This document shows, piece by piece, positions 32,873 to 41,267 of a stretch of DNA of 64,000 nt. Below the pieces are notes generated by a model, which had not been told where the DNA came from, did no database searches, and saw only the letters and a list, made by a program, of their open reading frames with translations. Position 1 is the stretch's first letter. Each line of letters starts with the position of its first letter. This DNA is from Bailinhaonella thermotolerans. GTDB taxonomy: Bacteria > Actinomycetota > Actinomycetes > Streptosporangiales > Streptosporangiaceae. The DNA lies in contig NZ_QZEY01000011.1 in NCBI RefSeq assembly GCF_003594875.1, forward strand, positions 1 to 64,000, read 5' to 3'. Both the position numbers and the translations under genes were made by a program.

Positions 32873-34288
32873 TCAGTCGCGGGCGCCCGCCGCCGCCAGG
32901 TCCCCGGGCACGGCGGGCGCGGGGCGGGGTCCGCGCAGGGTGAGGGCCACGGCGGCGCCGGCCAGGGTGAGGGCGGCCGCGATCAGCCCGGCCAGGCGCA
33001 GCCCTCCGGCGGACGGGGCGCCGGCCGCGCCGCCGTTGATGACGGCCACGAGCACGGCCAGGCCCACGGCGCTGCCGATCTGCTGTGTGGTGGAGGCCAT
33101 CGCCGAGGCGATGCCCTGCCGCTCGGGGGCGACGCCGGTCGAGGCCGCGACGAACATGGCGGTCCAGCCGATCCCCTGCCCGAGGCCGATCATGAGGAGA
33201 CCGGGCAGGAGCGAGGCGTAGCCGGCCTGCGGGGACACTCCCAGGGCGAACACGGCCATGCCCGCGGCGCCGAGCGTCATCCCGGTCAGCAGCGTGGCGC
33301 GCGTCCCCCAGCGGATCAGCAGGCGCTCGCTGACCTTGGTGCCCACGAGCCCGATCAGGCCGCCGGGGAGGAACGCCAGCCCCGTGGCGAGCGCGCCGTA
33401 CCCCTTCAGCTCCTGGAGGTGGACGGTGAGGATGTAGTACTGCGCGCCGAACGTGCCCATGAAGATGAACGTGATCGCCATCGCGGCGGTCAGGCTGCGG
33501 TTGGCGAACAGCGCCAGCGGCATCAGCGGCTCGGCGGACCGGGCCTCGACCAGCACGAACAGGCCGAGGAACGCGATCCCGGCGAGGAACGCCCCGGCGA
33601 TGAGCCCGCTGGCCCAGCCCGCCTCGGGCCCCTGGACCAGGGCGAAGACCAGCGACGTGGACCCCAGCGTGGCGGTGAGCGCGCCGGGCAGGTCGAAGCG
33701 GCCCCGGGCGGCCCGCGCGTCGGCCGGGAGCAGGGCGAACGCGGCCACCACGGCGGCCAGCGCCAGCGGCACGTTCACGAAGAACACCGAAGCCCACCCG
33801 AACGCGCTGGTCAGGACGCCGCCCAGGAGGGACCCGAGTGCCAGGCCCGCGCCGCCGGCGCCGCCCCAGACGGCGAGGGCGCGGCTCCGCGCGGGGCCTT
33901 CGGCGAACATCGTGTTGATCAGTGAGAGCGTGGCCGGGAGCAGCAGCGCGCCGCCGAGCCCCTGGACGGCCCGGGCCGCGACCATCGGGCCGGGTGACGC
34001 GGCCAGTCCCCCGGCCAGCGAGGCGACGCCGTACAGGGCCAGCGCCAGGGCGAACACCCGGCGGCGGCCCAGGATGTCGGCCGCGCGCCCGCCCAGCAGC
34101 AGGAACCCGCCGAAGGCCACCGCGTAGGCGCTGACCACCCACTGCAGGGTCTGCGGGGTGAAGCCGAGCTCGCGGCCGATCGCGGGCAGGGCGACGTAGA
34201 CGATGTTGTAGTCGATGGCGCTGATGAACTGGGCGAACGCCAGCAGCGCGAGGACGGGGCCGGCGTGCGGCCGCCTCGATCGGGGCAT
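32873..34288 (-). CDS. DHA2-type MFS drug exporter
   Basis: About 471 aa, 14-helix EmrB/QacA layout. Motif A GGRAADILGRRRVFALALAL after helix 2, SAIDYNIVYVALPAIG in helix 1, motif C-like GLALGSLLGGVLTSAFGWAS in helix 5. Inner-membrane proton-drug antiporter, likely multidrug. ATG 34288 has GGAG upstream. Immediately upstream lies a TetR gene on the same strand; both promoters carry the same palindrome. Confidence 0.9.
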   Translation of the reverse strand: MPRSRRPHAGPVLALLAFAQFISAIDYNIVYVALPAIGRELGFTPQTLQWVVSAYAVAFGGFLLLGGRAADILGRRRVFALALALYGVASLAGGLAASPGPMVAARAVQGLGGALLLPATLSLINTMFAEGPARSRALAVWGGAGGAGLALGSLLGGVLTSAFGWASVFFVNVPLALAAVVAAFALLPADARAARGRFDLPGALTATLGSTSLVFALVQGPEAGWASGLIAGAFLAGIAFLGLFVLVEARSAEPLMPLALFANRSLTAAMAITFIFMGTFGAQYYILTVHLQELKGYGALATGLAFLPGGLIGLVGTKVSERLLIRWGTRATLLTGMTLGAAGMAVFALGVSPQAGYASLLPGLLMIGLGQGIGWTAMFVAASTGVAPERQGIASAMASTTQQIGSAVGLAVLVAVINGGAAGAPSAGGLRLAGLIAAALTLAGAAVALTLRGPRPAPAVPGDLAAAGARD

Positions 34289-34308
34289 GCGGGACTCCGT
34301 TCGGAAGT

Positions 34309-34328
34309 GTGAGTGGTTGACCACTCAC
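34309..34328. promoter_or_regulatory. TetR operator at MFS promoter
   Basis: GTGAGTGGT-TG-ACCACTCAC, a perfect 9+2+9 palindrome, 21 bp before the MFS start. Same half-site as at the tetR start. Confidence 0.75.
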
Positions 34329-34375
34329 TCAGCAGGGACGAGAAAGGGCCGCCGGAGCGGCCCGGTGACGGGGAC

Positions 34376-34921
34376 TCAGCCGAGCAGGGTGCGCGACCAG
34401 GGGGCGTCCACCGCGCCCGCGTCGATGCCGACGAGCACGTTGGCCAGCAGCCCGTCGCCGAAGAAGCGCCGGATCTGCTCGTCGGAGGCGCCCGAGGCGG
34501 CGCGGACGTACTCCACCTGGCGGGCGTAGCAGGCCCGGACGGCCTCCCGGATCGCCGGCTCGCTGCCCGCGCAGGCGGCGTGCAGCAGCACCATGAGCAG
34601 GTCGCGGTCCGCGATCAGGTGCTGGTACGCCTCGGCCATCGCCCGCAGCACCTCGGCCGGGTCGCCGCTCGCGGCCCGGGCCGCGCCCTCGGCGTGGCAC
34701 TCGCGGATGCGCTCGGAACAGTGGTCCACCACGGCGACGAAGAGCGCCTCCTTGTCCGGGAAGAGCCGGTAGAGGTACGCCTGGGAGATCCCGGCGGCCT
34801 TGGCCACCTCCGTCGTGGTCGTGCCGTAGTAGCCGCGCGCCGCGAACGCCGCGATCGCCGTCCGCAGCACGGTGTGCCGCCGCTCCTCCGCGGTGGACAA
34901 CTGCCGAGTGCCCGTCTTCAT
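34376..34921 (-). CDS. TetR/AcrR family repressor of MFS exporter
   Basis: 181 aa. Helix-turn-helix RTAIAAFAARGYYGTTTTEV, then AKAAGISQAYLYRLFPDKEA, with an AcrR-like ligand domain (YQHLIADRDLLMVLLHAACA, RRFFGDGLLANVLVGID). The operator abuts the ATG with no room for an SD, so the mRNA is probably leaderless and autorepressed. Upstream of and on the same strand as the exporter. Confidence 0.9.
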   Translation of the reverse strand: MKTGTRQLSTAEERRHTVLRTAIAAFAARGYYGTTTTEVAKAAGISQAYLYRLFPDKEALFVAVVDHCSERIRECHAEGAARAASGDPAEVLRAMAEAYQHLIADRDLLMVLLHAACAGSEPAIREAVRACYARQVEYVRAASGASDEQIRRFFGDGLLANVLVGIDAGAVDAPWSRTLLG

Positions 34922-34941
34922 GTGAGTAATAAACCACTCAC
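34922..34941. promoter_or_regulatory. TetR operator at its own start
   Basis: GTGAGT-AATAAACC-ACTCAC directly upstream of the tetR ATG, sharing the GTGAGTGGT half-site with 34309-34328. A minus-strand TTGACC (-35-like) lies just upstream, so binding would cover the promoter. Confidence 0.7.
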
Positions 34942-35041
34942 ACTTTTCCGGGTCAAACCGGCACCCGGGTTCGACGCCCGGCCAGGGCGCGTGCCGCCTG
35001 CGGGCGCCCCTCCCCCGGCGGACTCCCGCGCGGCTCCGCCC

Positions 35042-36262
35042 TCAGGTGCCGGTGCCGGTCCGCGCCGGCCGGGCCGTACCGGCTTGGGCGGCCGAGCAGT
35101 CGTCGGGGTCGCGGCGCAGGTCGGGGGCCAGCGCGAGGGTGACGGCGACGGAGGCGGCGGCCATGACCGTCATCGCCGTGGCCGGGGACGTGAACTGGGC
35201 GACGGCCCCGGCGATCGCGGCGCCGACGCCCTGCATGGTCAAGATGCCCGACCACTGCAGGCCGAGGGCCTGGCCGCTCATCTCCTGCGGGGTGAGCGCG
35301 ACCAGGCGATCCTGGAGCAGCAGGCTCGCCGAGTAGCCCACCGAGGCCACGGTGACCAGGACCGCCGCGACCGGCAGCGGCGGCGCCGGCGCGAAGGCCA
35401 GGTACGGCACCGCCAGCAGCAGCCGCAGCGCGGGCCCCAGCCGGGGGCGCAGGGCGGGCGGCACGAACCGGCCGACCACGGTGTCCCCGGCGAGCATGCC
35501 CAGCGCGGCCAGGGCGAACAGCAGCCCGGCGTGGGCGGGCGCGTAGGGCACGAAGAGCGATTCGCAGCCGACGATCAGCCCGTTCGGCACCCACAGGAGC
35601 AGGTAGATCCGGCGGCGCGCACGCGAGGACCACAGCTCCGCGTTGGTCCGCCAGGTCTCCCGCACCGACGGCCGCCCGGAGGCGCGCGGCGGGCGCGGGC
35701 TCAGGCCGTACCGGGAGATGAGGCCCGCGGCGAGGTACAGGGCGGCGGCGACGAGCAGGGCGCCGCGCGGCGACGCCGCGGCCACGAGCACGCCGCCCAG
35801 GGCGAACCCGGCGACCTGCTGGATCCCGCTCGCCATGCTGAGGACGGAACGGCCGAGCAGGTACCCCTCCGCGGGCAGGATCTCGGTGAGCAGCCCGAAG
35901 CGCACTCCCCCGCCGACGGAGGAGGCCACCCCGACGCCGAGGATGATCACGAAGACCGCCCACAGGGGCAACCCGGGCACGGCGAGCACGACGGTGCAGG
36001 CGGCGAACAGCAGTCCCAGGCCGGTCATCGTGGCGCGCGGGGGCAGCCGGTCGGCCGCCGACATCAGGAACACCGCCCCGAAGAGCTGGGCGAAGGCCGA
36101 GCCGAACATGCTCAGCGACGCCAGCAGCGGCGACCGGGTGGAGGAGTACACCAGGACGCCGAGGGCCAGCCCGCTGACGGTGGTGCCGGCGCCCTGCGCG
36201 CAGACCGCCGCGAAGAGCGGGGTGTACTCCCGGGCTCGGAAGAGATCCTTGTACGTCCGCAT
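35042..36262 (-). CDS. MFS transporter
   Basis: 406 aa, about 12 helices. MRTYKDLFRAREYTPLFAAV opens as in the 12-helix actinomycete MFS family; LMSAADRLPPRATMTGLGLL is the motif-A position, and VASSVGGGVRFGLLTEILPA follows in the central part. Inner-membrane exporter, substrate unknown. Divergent from the DUF5937-like ArsR gene with an 8-bp palindrome between. Confidence 0.85.
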   Translation of the reverse strand: MRTYKDLFRAREYTPLFAAVCAQGAGTTVSGLALGVLVYSSTRSPLLASLSMFGSAFAQLFGAVFLMSAADRLPPRATMTGLGLLFAACTVVLAVPGLPLWAVFVIILGVGVASSVGGGVRFGLLTEILPAEGYLLGRSVLSMASGIQQVAGFALGGVLVAAASPRGALLVAAALYLAAGLISRYGLSPRPPRASGRPSVRETWRTNAELWSSRARRRIYLLLWVPNGLIVGCESLFVPYAPAHAGLLFALAALGMLAGDTVVGRFVPPALRPRLGPALRLLLAVPYLAFAPAPPLPVAAVLVTVASVGYSASLLLQDRLVALTPQEMSGQALGLQWSGILTMQGVGAAIAGAVAQFTSPATAMTVMAAASVAVTLALAPDLRRDPDDCSAAQAGTARPARTGTGT

Positions 36263-36300
36263 GCGCGAAGTCTGCGAGGCGGCCGGGGGCGGGCGTTATT

Positions 36301-36320
36301 GTTTCGCCGGGAGGCGAAAC
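36301..36320. promoter_or_regulatory. Palindrome over promoter and RBS of ArsR-type gene
   Basis: GTTTCGCC-GGGA-GGCGAAAC, perfect 8-bp arms, ends directly before GTG 36321. The SD (GGGAGG) sits in the loop and right arm, so the element could be a protein operator, an RNA hairpin hiding the SD, or both. Confidence 0.65.
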
Positions 36321-37328
36321 GTGGGCTGGTGGCAGGTCAGCGCGGACACCCTGGCGGGCGGCAGGTTCGTGATATCGCCGCTGGCCGAGGCCACCGCCTG
36401 CCTGTTCACGCTGCGCGAGGCGGCGGCCTCCCACCCGGGCGAGCGGCACTGGCTCGACACGCACCTGCCCGCCTACCGCGCGCGGCTCGCCGCCGACCCG
36501 GTCGCGGCCCGGCTCTCGGACGTCGCGCGGGGAAGGAACTGGATCCCCGACTTCCTCACCCCGGCCCCGTCCGGAGACGTCGCGCGGACCTTCGAAGAGG
36601 AGGTCGCGCTGATCCGGGACACCCCTCCCGAGACCGCGCTGGCCGATCTGGCGGTGGCCCTGCGCGGGCCGGTCCCCCCGGATCTGGACCGGCCCGACCT
36701 GCCCCGCCGCGCGGCCGGGCTGCTGGAGTGGGTGTGGACGCGCACGGTCGCGCCGACGTGGGAGCGCCGCCGCCGCGTCCTGGAGGCGGACATCGTGGCC
36801 AGGACGCGGCAGCTCGGGCAGGGCGGGTGGGCGGCCGCCATCGACGACATGCGGCCGGGCATGCGCTGGCTGGGCGGCGACCGCCTCCAGATCAACACCC
36901 ACGACTACCCGCCCCGCGAGATCGGCCGCGCCCAGCTCCTGTTCGTCCCCGTGACGCCGCGGCAGGGCTGGGCCGCCTGGGAGCCCGGGACGCGGTACGC
37001 GATCGTGTACCCCTGCTCGGGCGCGCTGGCGGACCCCGGCCCGGCGCCGGTCCCGCGGGCCCTGGCCCGCCTGCTCGGCGCCGGGCGCGCCGCCGTGCTC
37101 CTGCTGCTGGCCACGCCCAAGAGCACGACGCACCTGGTCGCCCTGACCGGCCTGGGGCTCGGCTCCGTCGGCCGGCACGTGAGGATCCTCCTGGAGGCGG
37201 GCCTGGCGGGACGCCGCCGCGCCGGCCGGTCGGTCCTGTACTACCGGACCGCGGCGGGCGACGCGCTGGTCGCGGCGGCGTCCCCGGAACCCGGGGCGGA
37301 GCGGCCGGTCAGGCCCTCCGCGCCGTGA
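36321..37328 (+). CDS. ArsR-type winged-helix regulator with DUF5937-like domain
   Basis: About 335 aa. A long N-terminal region (FVISPLAEATACLFTLREAA, RARLAADPVAARLSDVARGR, WIPDFLTPAP) typical of DUF5937, then a C-terminal winged helix (LARLLGAGRAAVLLLLATPK, STTHLVALTGLGLGSVGRHV, LLEAGLAGRRRAGRSVLYYR). GTG start with GGGAGG. Divergent from the MFS gene it probably controls. Its 3' end overlaps the convergent methyltransferase gene by 20 nt. Confidence 0.85.
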   Translation: MGWWQVSADTLAGGRFVISPLAEATACLFTLREAAASHPGERHWLDTHLPAYRARLAADPVAARLSDVARGRNWIPDFLTPAPSGDVARTFEEEVALIRDTPPETALADLAVALRGPVPPDLDRPDLPRRAAGLLEWVWTRTVAPTWERRRRVLEADIVARTRQLGQGGWAAAIDDMRPGMRWLGGDRLQINTHDYPPREIGRAQLLFVPVTPRQGWAAWEPGTRYAIVYPCSGALADPGPAPVPRALARLLGAGRAAVLLLLATPKSTTHLVALTGLGLGSVGRHVRILLEAGLAGRRRAGRSVLYYRTAAGDALVAAASPEPGAERPVRPSAP

Positions 37329-38088
37329 CGACCGTGGCGCCCAGGTCCTCGCAGGTGTCCACCCGCGCCGTCAGCCCGGCGCGGGCCACCGCCTCCAGCG
37401 CGGCGGCGACCTGCCGCTCGCCGGTCTCGAACAGCAGGCTCCCGCCGGGGGCCAGCCACGAGGGCGCGCCGCCGAGCACGCGGCGCAGCACGTCGAGCCC
37501 GTCGGCCCCGCCGTCCAGCGCGACCAGCGGCTCGTGGTCGCGGGCCTCGGCCGGCAGCAGCGCGACGTGGGCGCTGGGCACGTACGGCACGTTGGCGAGC
37601 AGCACGTCCACCCGCCCGCGCAGCGCGGCCGGCAGCGGCTCGAACAGGTCGCCCTCGTACACCCGCCCGGCGGGCAGGTTGCGCCGGGCGCACCGGACGG
37701 CGGCGGGCTCGATGTCGGCGGCGTGCAGCTCGACCGGCCCCAGCGCGGCGGCCAGCGCGAGCCCCAGCGCGCCGGTTCCGCAGCACAGGTCCAGGACCAC
37801 GGCGTCCGGCGGCGCGACGGCCACCGCCCGCTCCACCAGGAACTCCGTACGGCGGCGCGGCACGAACACCCCGGGTTCCACGGCGACGCGCAGCCCGCGG
37901 AACTCCGCCCATCCGAGGACGTGTTCGAGGGGCTCGCCGGCGGCCCGCCGTACGACCATGGTCTCCAGCTCGGCGGCGGTGCGGGCGGTGGAGAGGATCA
38001 GCCGCGCCTCGTCCTCGGCGAAGACGCAGCCGGCGGCGCGGAGCCGGGCGGTGACGGCGGGCTCGGTCAGCTCGGTGACTGATGACAT
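37309..38088 (-). CDS. HemK-like putative protein N5-glutamine methyltransferase
   Basis: 259 aa. N-terminal helical domain, then EHVLGWAEFRGLRVAVEPGV, VVLDLCCGTGALGLALAAAL (SAM motif I) and VDVLLANVPYVPSAHVALLP. The catalytic NPPY signature of HemK/PrmC is NVPY here. The housekeeping prmC normally lies next to prfA, which is absent, so this is a paralogue or relative. Substrate uncertain. Confidence 0.8.
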   Translation of the reverse strand: MSSVTELTEPAVTARLRAAGCVFAEDEARLILSTARTAAELETMVVRRAAGEPLEHVLGWAEFRGLRVAVEPGVFVPRRRTEFLVERAVAVAPPDAVVLDLCCGTGALGLALAAALGPVELHAADIEPAAVRCARRNLPAGRVYEGDLFEPLPAALRGRVDVLLANVPYVPSAHVALLPAEARDHEPLVALDGGADGLDVLRRVLGGAPSWLAPGGSLLFETGERQVAAALEAVARAGLTARVDTCEDLGATVVTARRA

Positions 38089-38227
38089 GGGGAAGCCTTT
38101 CGGATCGACCGACGGGCGCTCCCCCGGCTCAGCCTCGCTGACGCGGCGGCGCGGGGAGTGAGCACCCGGCCTGACATGGCGGAATGGGTCTCACCTCCTC
38201 GGTCGCGCGTGGTACGGCCCGGCAACC

Positions 38228-39709
38228 CTAGCCGACCGCCTCCGCCCCGCGCGAACCGGGGCCGCCGGGCCGGCCCGGGGGCGTGGATTCGGCCGCGGGC
38301 CCGGACCTGGTCATCAGCAGGCCGGTGAACACGGCGCTGACCAGGGTGACGGCGCCGGCCGTGAGGAAGGCGGCGTTGAGCCCGGCCGCGAAGGACGCGC
38401 CAGCGGCCTCCCGGGTGTGCACCACGGCTCCGAGCACCGCGACGCCGAGCACCGCGCCGATCTGCCGCGTCGTGCTGCTGACGCCCGAGGCGAGGCCCCC
38501 TTCCCGCGGGCTGACGGCCTGGATGGCCGCGCCGGTCAGCGGGGACATGGTCAGGGCGAAGCCGACGCCGGCGACGGCCAGCCGCCACCACACGTTCGCG
38601 TAACCGGTGCCGGCGTGGACGAAGCCCAGCGCGACCAGGCCCAGCCCGGCCAGCGCCAGCCCGGCGGTGACCACGACGCGGAAGCCGTGCCTGGCGGCGA
38701 GCCGGCCGGCGTACGGGCTGACGACCACCATGGCGAGGGTGGCGGGCAGGGTCCGCAGGCCCGCCTCCAGGATCGAGGCGCCCTGGACGTACACGAAGAA
38801 CTGGGAGAAGAAGAAGGACGAGCCCATCAGCGCGAACCCCACCACGACCATCGCGACGTTGGACACCGTGAACAGCCGCCGCCGGAACAGCCGCAGCGGC
38901 AGCATCGGCGCCGCGACCCGCGCCTCGACGACGACGAAGGCGGCGAGGAGCGCCGCGGCGGCGGCGAAGCCGCCCAGGATCACCGGCGAGGTCCAGCCGC
39001 GGGAGCCGCCCTCGATCAGGGCGTAGGTCAGCGCGCCCACGCTCAGGACGGACAGGACCGTGCCCGGGACGTCGATCGCGGGCGCGCCCGGGTTGCGGGA
39101 CTCGGCCAGGACGCGCAGCCCGGCCAGCAGCAGGATCGCGCCGATGGGCACGTTGACGAGGAAGATGGCCGGCCAGCCGAAGACCTCGACCAGGACGCCG
39201 CCGGCCAGCGGACCGGCGGCCAGGCCGATCCCGCTGAACCCGGCCCACAGCCCGATCGCCCTGACGCGCTCCTGCGGCACGGGGTAGGCGGCGGAGAGCA
39301 GGGCCAGCGAGGCGGGGCTCAGCGCCGCGGCCCCGACGCCCTGCAGCACCCGCCCGGCGACCAGCCAGCCGAGCGAGGGCGCGAACGAACACACCACGGA
39401 CGCGAGGGTGAACACCACGACCCCGGACAGGAACACCCTCTTGCGGCCGAAGCGGTCGGCGAAGACGCCGCCGGACAGCAGCAGCATGGCCACCAGCAGC
39501 ACGTAGGCGTCCACGATCCACTGCAGCCCGTTCAGCCCGGTGTGCAGCCGCCGCTGCATGTCGGGCAGCGCCGCGCCGACGATCGTGCTGTCGAGCAGCA
39601 CCATGAACTGGCCCAGACAGACCACCGTGAGCAGCGCCGCGCGGTTCGTCCGGGGGTCCGGGACGGCCGGCGATCCGGTCCTCGTCACATCTGCGTGTGC
39701 GGTCAACAC
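38228..39709 (-). CDS. DHA2-type MFS drug exporter
   Basis: 493 aa, 14 helices. FMVLLDSTIVGAALPDMQRR (helix 1 motif D), GGVFADRFGRKRVFLSGVVV (motif A), GRVLQGVGAAALSPASLALL, GLAAGPLAGGVLVEVFGWPA (motif C). GTG 39709 has GAGGGA upstream. Probably a multidrug antiporter, divergent from an ArsR-type gene and separated from it by a TTCGA dyad. Confidence 0.88.
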   Translation of the reverse strand: MLTAHADVTRTGSPAVPDPRTNRAALLTVVCLGQFMVLLDSTIVGAALPDMQRRLHTGLNGLQWIVDAYVLLVAMLLLSGGVFADRFGRKRVFLSGVVVFTLASVVCSFAPSLGWLVAGRVLQGVGAAALSPASLALLSAAYPVPQERVRAIGLWAGFSGIGLAAGPLAGGVLVEVFGWPAIFLVNVPIGAILLLAGLRVLAESRNPGAPAIDVPGTVLSVLSVGALTYALIEGGSRGWTSPVILGGFAAAAALLAAFVVVEARVAAPMLPLRLFRRRLFTVSNVAMVVVGFALMGSSFFFSQFFVYVQGASILEAGLRTLPATLAMVVVSPYAGRLAARHGFRVVVTAGLALAGLGLVALGFVHAGTGYANVWWRLAVAGVGFALTMSPLTGAAIQAVSPREGGLASGVSSTTRQIGAVLGVAVLGAVVHTREAAGASFAAGLNAAFLTAGAVTLVSAVFTGLLMTRSGPAAESTPPGRPGGPGSRGAEAVG

Positions 39710-39747
39710 TGATCCCTCTCGTGAGGCGGATGCTCCGGCACACCATA

Positions 39748-39772
39748 GTTCGAGAATCCCGAAGTGTCGAAC
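39748..39772. promoter_or_regulatory. Operator dyad between MFS and ArsR genes
   Basis: GTTCGA - 13 nt - TCGAAC in the AT-richer divergent gap, upstream of the -10-like TATCGT of the ArsR gene (39780-39785). Probable ArsR site. Confidence 0.6.
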
Positions 39773-39791
39773 AATGTGGTATCGTCAGGGG

Positions 39792-40127
39792 ATGCGACCG
39801 CTTCCCGAACCCGCCCGCGAGTCACTGACGCTCGCGCCGGTGCTCCACGCGCTCGGCGACCCCGTGCGCCTTGAGCTGGTGCGGCGCGCCTGGGCCAGCC
39901 CCGGGTCCACGTGTTCGGAGCTCGCCGACGGCCTGGACGTGCCGATGTCGACGCTGTCGAACCACTGGCGCATCATGCGCGAGGCCGGGCTGATCAGCAT
40001 GGCCGTGGACGGCAGGAACCGCCGGATCCGCCCCCGCGCCGACGACCTGGGCCGCCGCTTCCCCGGTCTCCTCGACCCCATCCTGAGCCTCGCCGCCGCC
40101 GAGCCGCCTGTCTCCGCCGCGTCCTGA
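39792..40127 (+). CDS. ArsR-family winged-helix regulator
   Basis: About 111 aa. VLHALGDPVRLELVRRAWAS, CSELADGLDVPMSTLSNHWR, IMREAGLISMAVDGRNRRIR give a single winged helix without ArsR metal motif. TATCGT ends exactly 6 nt before the ATG; no SD, so leaderless. Likely controls the divergent MFS exporter. Confidence 0.88.
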   Translation: MRPLPEPARESLTLAPVLHALGDPVRLELVRRAWASPGSTCSELADGLDVPMSTLSNHWRIMREAGLISMAVDGRNRRIRPRADDLGRRFPGLLDPILSLAAAEPPVSAAS

Positions 40128-40175
40128 GCCCGCTCTCCGCCGCGTCCCGGACCGGCCCCCTGGCGCGCCGCGCGA

Positions 40176-40340
40176 GTGCAGCGGGTGGCCGGCGGCGCGA
40201 CGCCGGCCGCGAACCTGATCGCCGGGGGCCTGCTCGACGAGCCGCCCCTCTTCGTCAACCCCACCGCCATCGGGGCCGGGCTGCCGGTGTCCCCCGCCCT
40301 CGGCGTCAACCAGCCGCCGCGCCGGGCGTACGGCACCCGG
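40176..40340 (+). pseudogene. 3' remnant of RibD_C/dihydrofolate-reductase-like gene
   Basis: VAGGATPAANLIAGGLLDEP, LFVNPTAIGAGLPVSPALGV and NQPPRRAYGTRAG match the C-terminal part of actinomycete dihydrofolate reductase family (RibD_C) proteins, normally about 190 aa. The N-terminal two thirds are missing and the frame runs on into the next gene, so this is a decayed fragment between the ArsR and TetR genes. Confidence 0.6.
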
Positions 40341-40403
40341 GCGGGCCCGGCGCGGCGCCCGATATCTTTAGGCTGTAAATCGTTGGGCTCCAGGAGGTCG
40401 GAC

Positions 40404-41198
40404 ATGGCCGTGTTCGCCGGGCAGGGAGACACCGCGCGCTCGATGGAGCTGCTGTGGCGCGGGGCCGGACCGGCGCGGACCGCCCCGGGGCCCAAGCCGG
40501 GCCTGTCCGTGGAGGCGATCGTCGAGGCGGGCGTCGCCGTCGCTGACGAGGAGGGCCTCGCGGCGCTGTCCATGCGGGCGGTGGGCCAGCGCCTCGGCCG
40601 TACCGGGATGGCCCTCTACACCTACGTCCCCGGCAAGAACGAGCTGCTGGACCTGATGTACGACCGGGTGCTGGGCGAGCTGCCCGGGGAGTACGACCTG
40701 GCGGCGGGCTGGCGGGCGGCGCTGACCGCCTGGGCCCGCGACCTGCGCGAGTTCTACCTGCGGCATCCCTGGGTGCTCCAGCTCTCGCAGGCGCGGCCGG
40801 TCCTCGGCCCCAACGAGTACCGCATGCTGGAGACGCTGGTGGCCGTCCTGCGCGGCACCGGCCTCGGCCCGGCCGGCCTGCGGCCGATCGTGGCGACGCT
40901 GTTCAACGTCGTGGCCGGCGCGGCGCGGACCACGGCCGAGGCCCGGCAGGCCGGGCGCGCGACCGGCGTGTCCGACGAGGACTGGTGGAACGCACGCACC
41001 GGGCTGCTCCAGGAGCTGGAGCCCGCCTTCCCCGAGCGCTTCCCCGGCGTCGTGTGGCTGGAGTCGGGCGCGCAGGCCCCTCCCCCCGCCGAGGACGGCA
41101 CGCCGTACCTGGAGCACCAGGCGGCCCGCGCCTTCCAGGCGGGCCTGGCCCTGGTCCTGGACGGGATCGAGGCGGCCGTACGGCGCGGCGGCGGCTGA
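40404..41198 (+). CDS. TetR family regulator with TetR_C_1-like domain
   Basis: About 264 aa. PKPGLSVEAIVEAGVAVADE, EGLAALSMRAVGQRLGRTGM and ALYTYVPGKNELLDLMYDRV form the DNA-binding domain, followed by a long C-terminal domain like Tn10-TetR relatives. ATG 40404 follows CAGGAGG. A TTTA-GGCTG-TAAA dyad lies at 40367-40379. Neighbours are a DHFR remnant and the BCCT gene, convergent; target unknown. Confidence 0.85.
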   Translation: MAVFAGQGDTARSMELLWRGAGPARTAPGPKPGLSVEAIVEAGVAVADEEGLAALSMRAVGQRLGRTGMALYTYVPGKNELLDLMYDRVLGELPGEYDLAAGWRAALTAWARDLREFYLRHPWVLQLSQARPVLGPNEYRMLETLVAVLRGTGLGPAGLRPIVATLFNVVAGAARTTAEARQAGRATGVSDEDWWNARTGLLQELEPAFPERFPGVVWLESGAQAPPPAEDGTPYLEHQAARAFQAGLALVLDGIEAAVRRGGG

Positions 41199-41267
41199 CC
41201 GGCGCGCCCGCGCGGACGGCCGCCGGCCCGCGCCGCGGCCCCGGCCCTTCGGCCGTCCGGGCCCCGG

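Noticed and set aside
34313-38161. 1282-aa plus-strand open frame
   Set aside because: Shadow over TetR, MFS, ArsR and methyltransferase genes with no domain sense.
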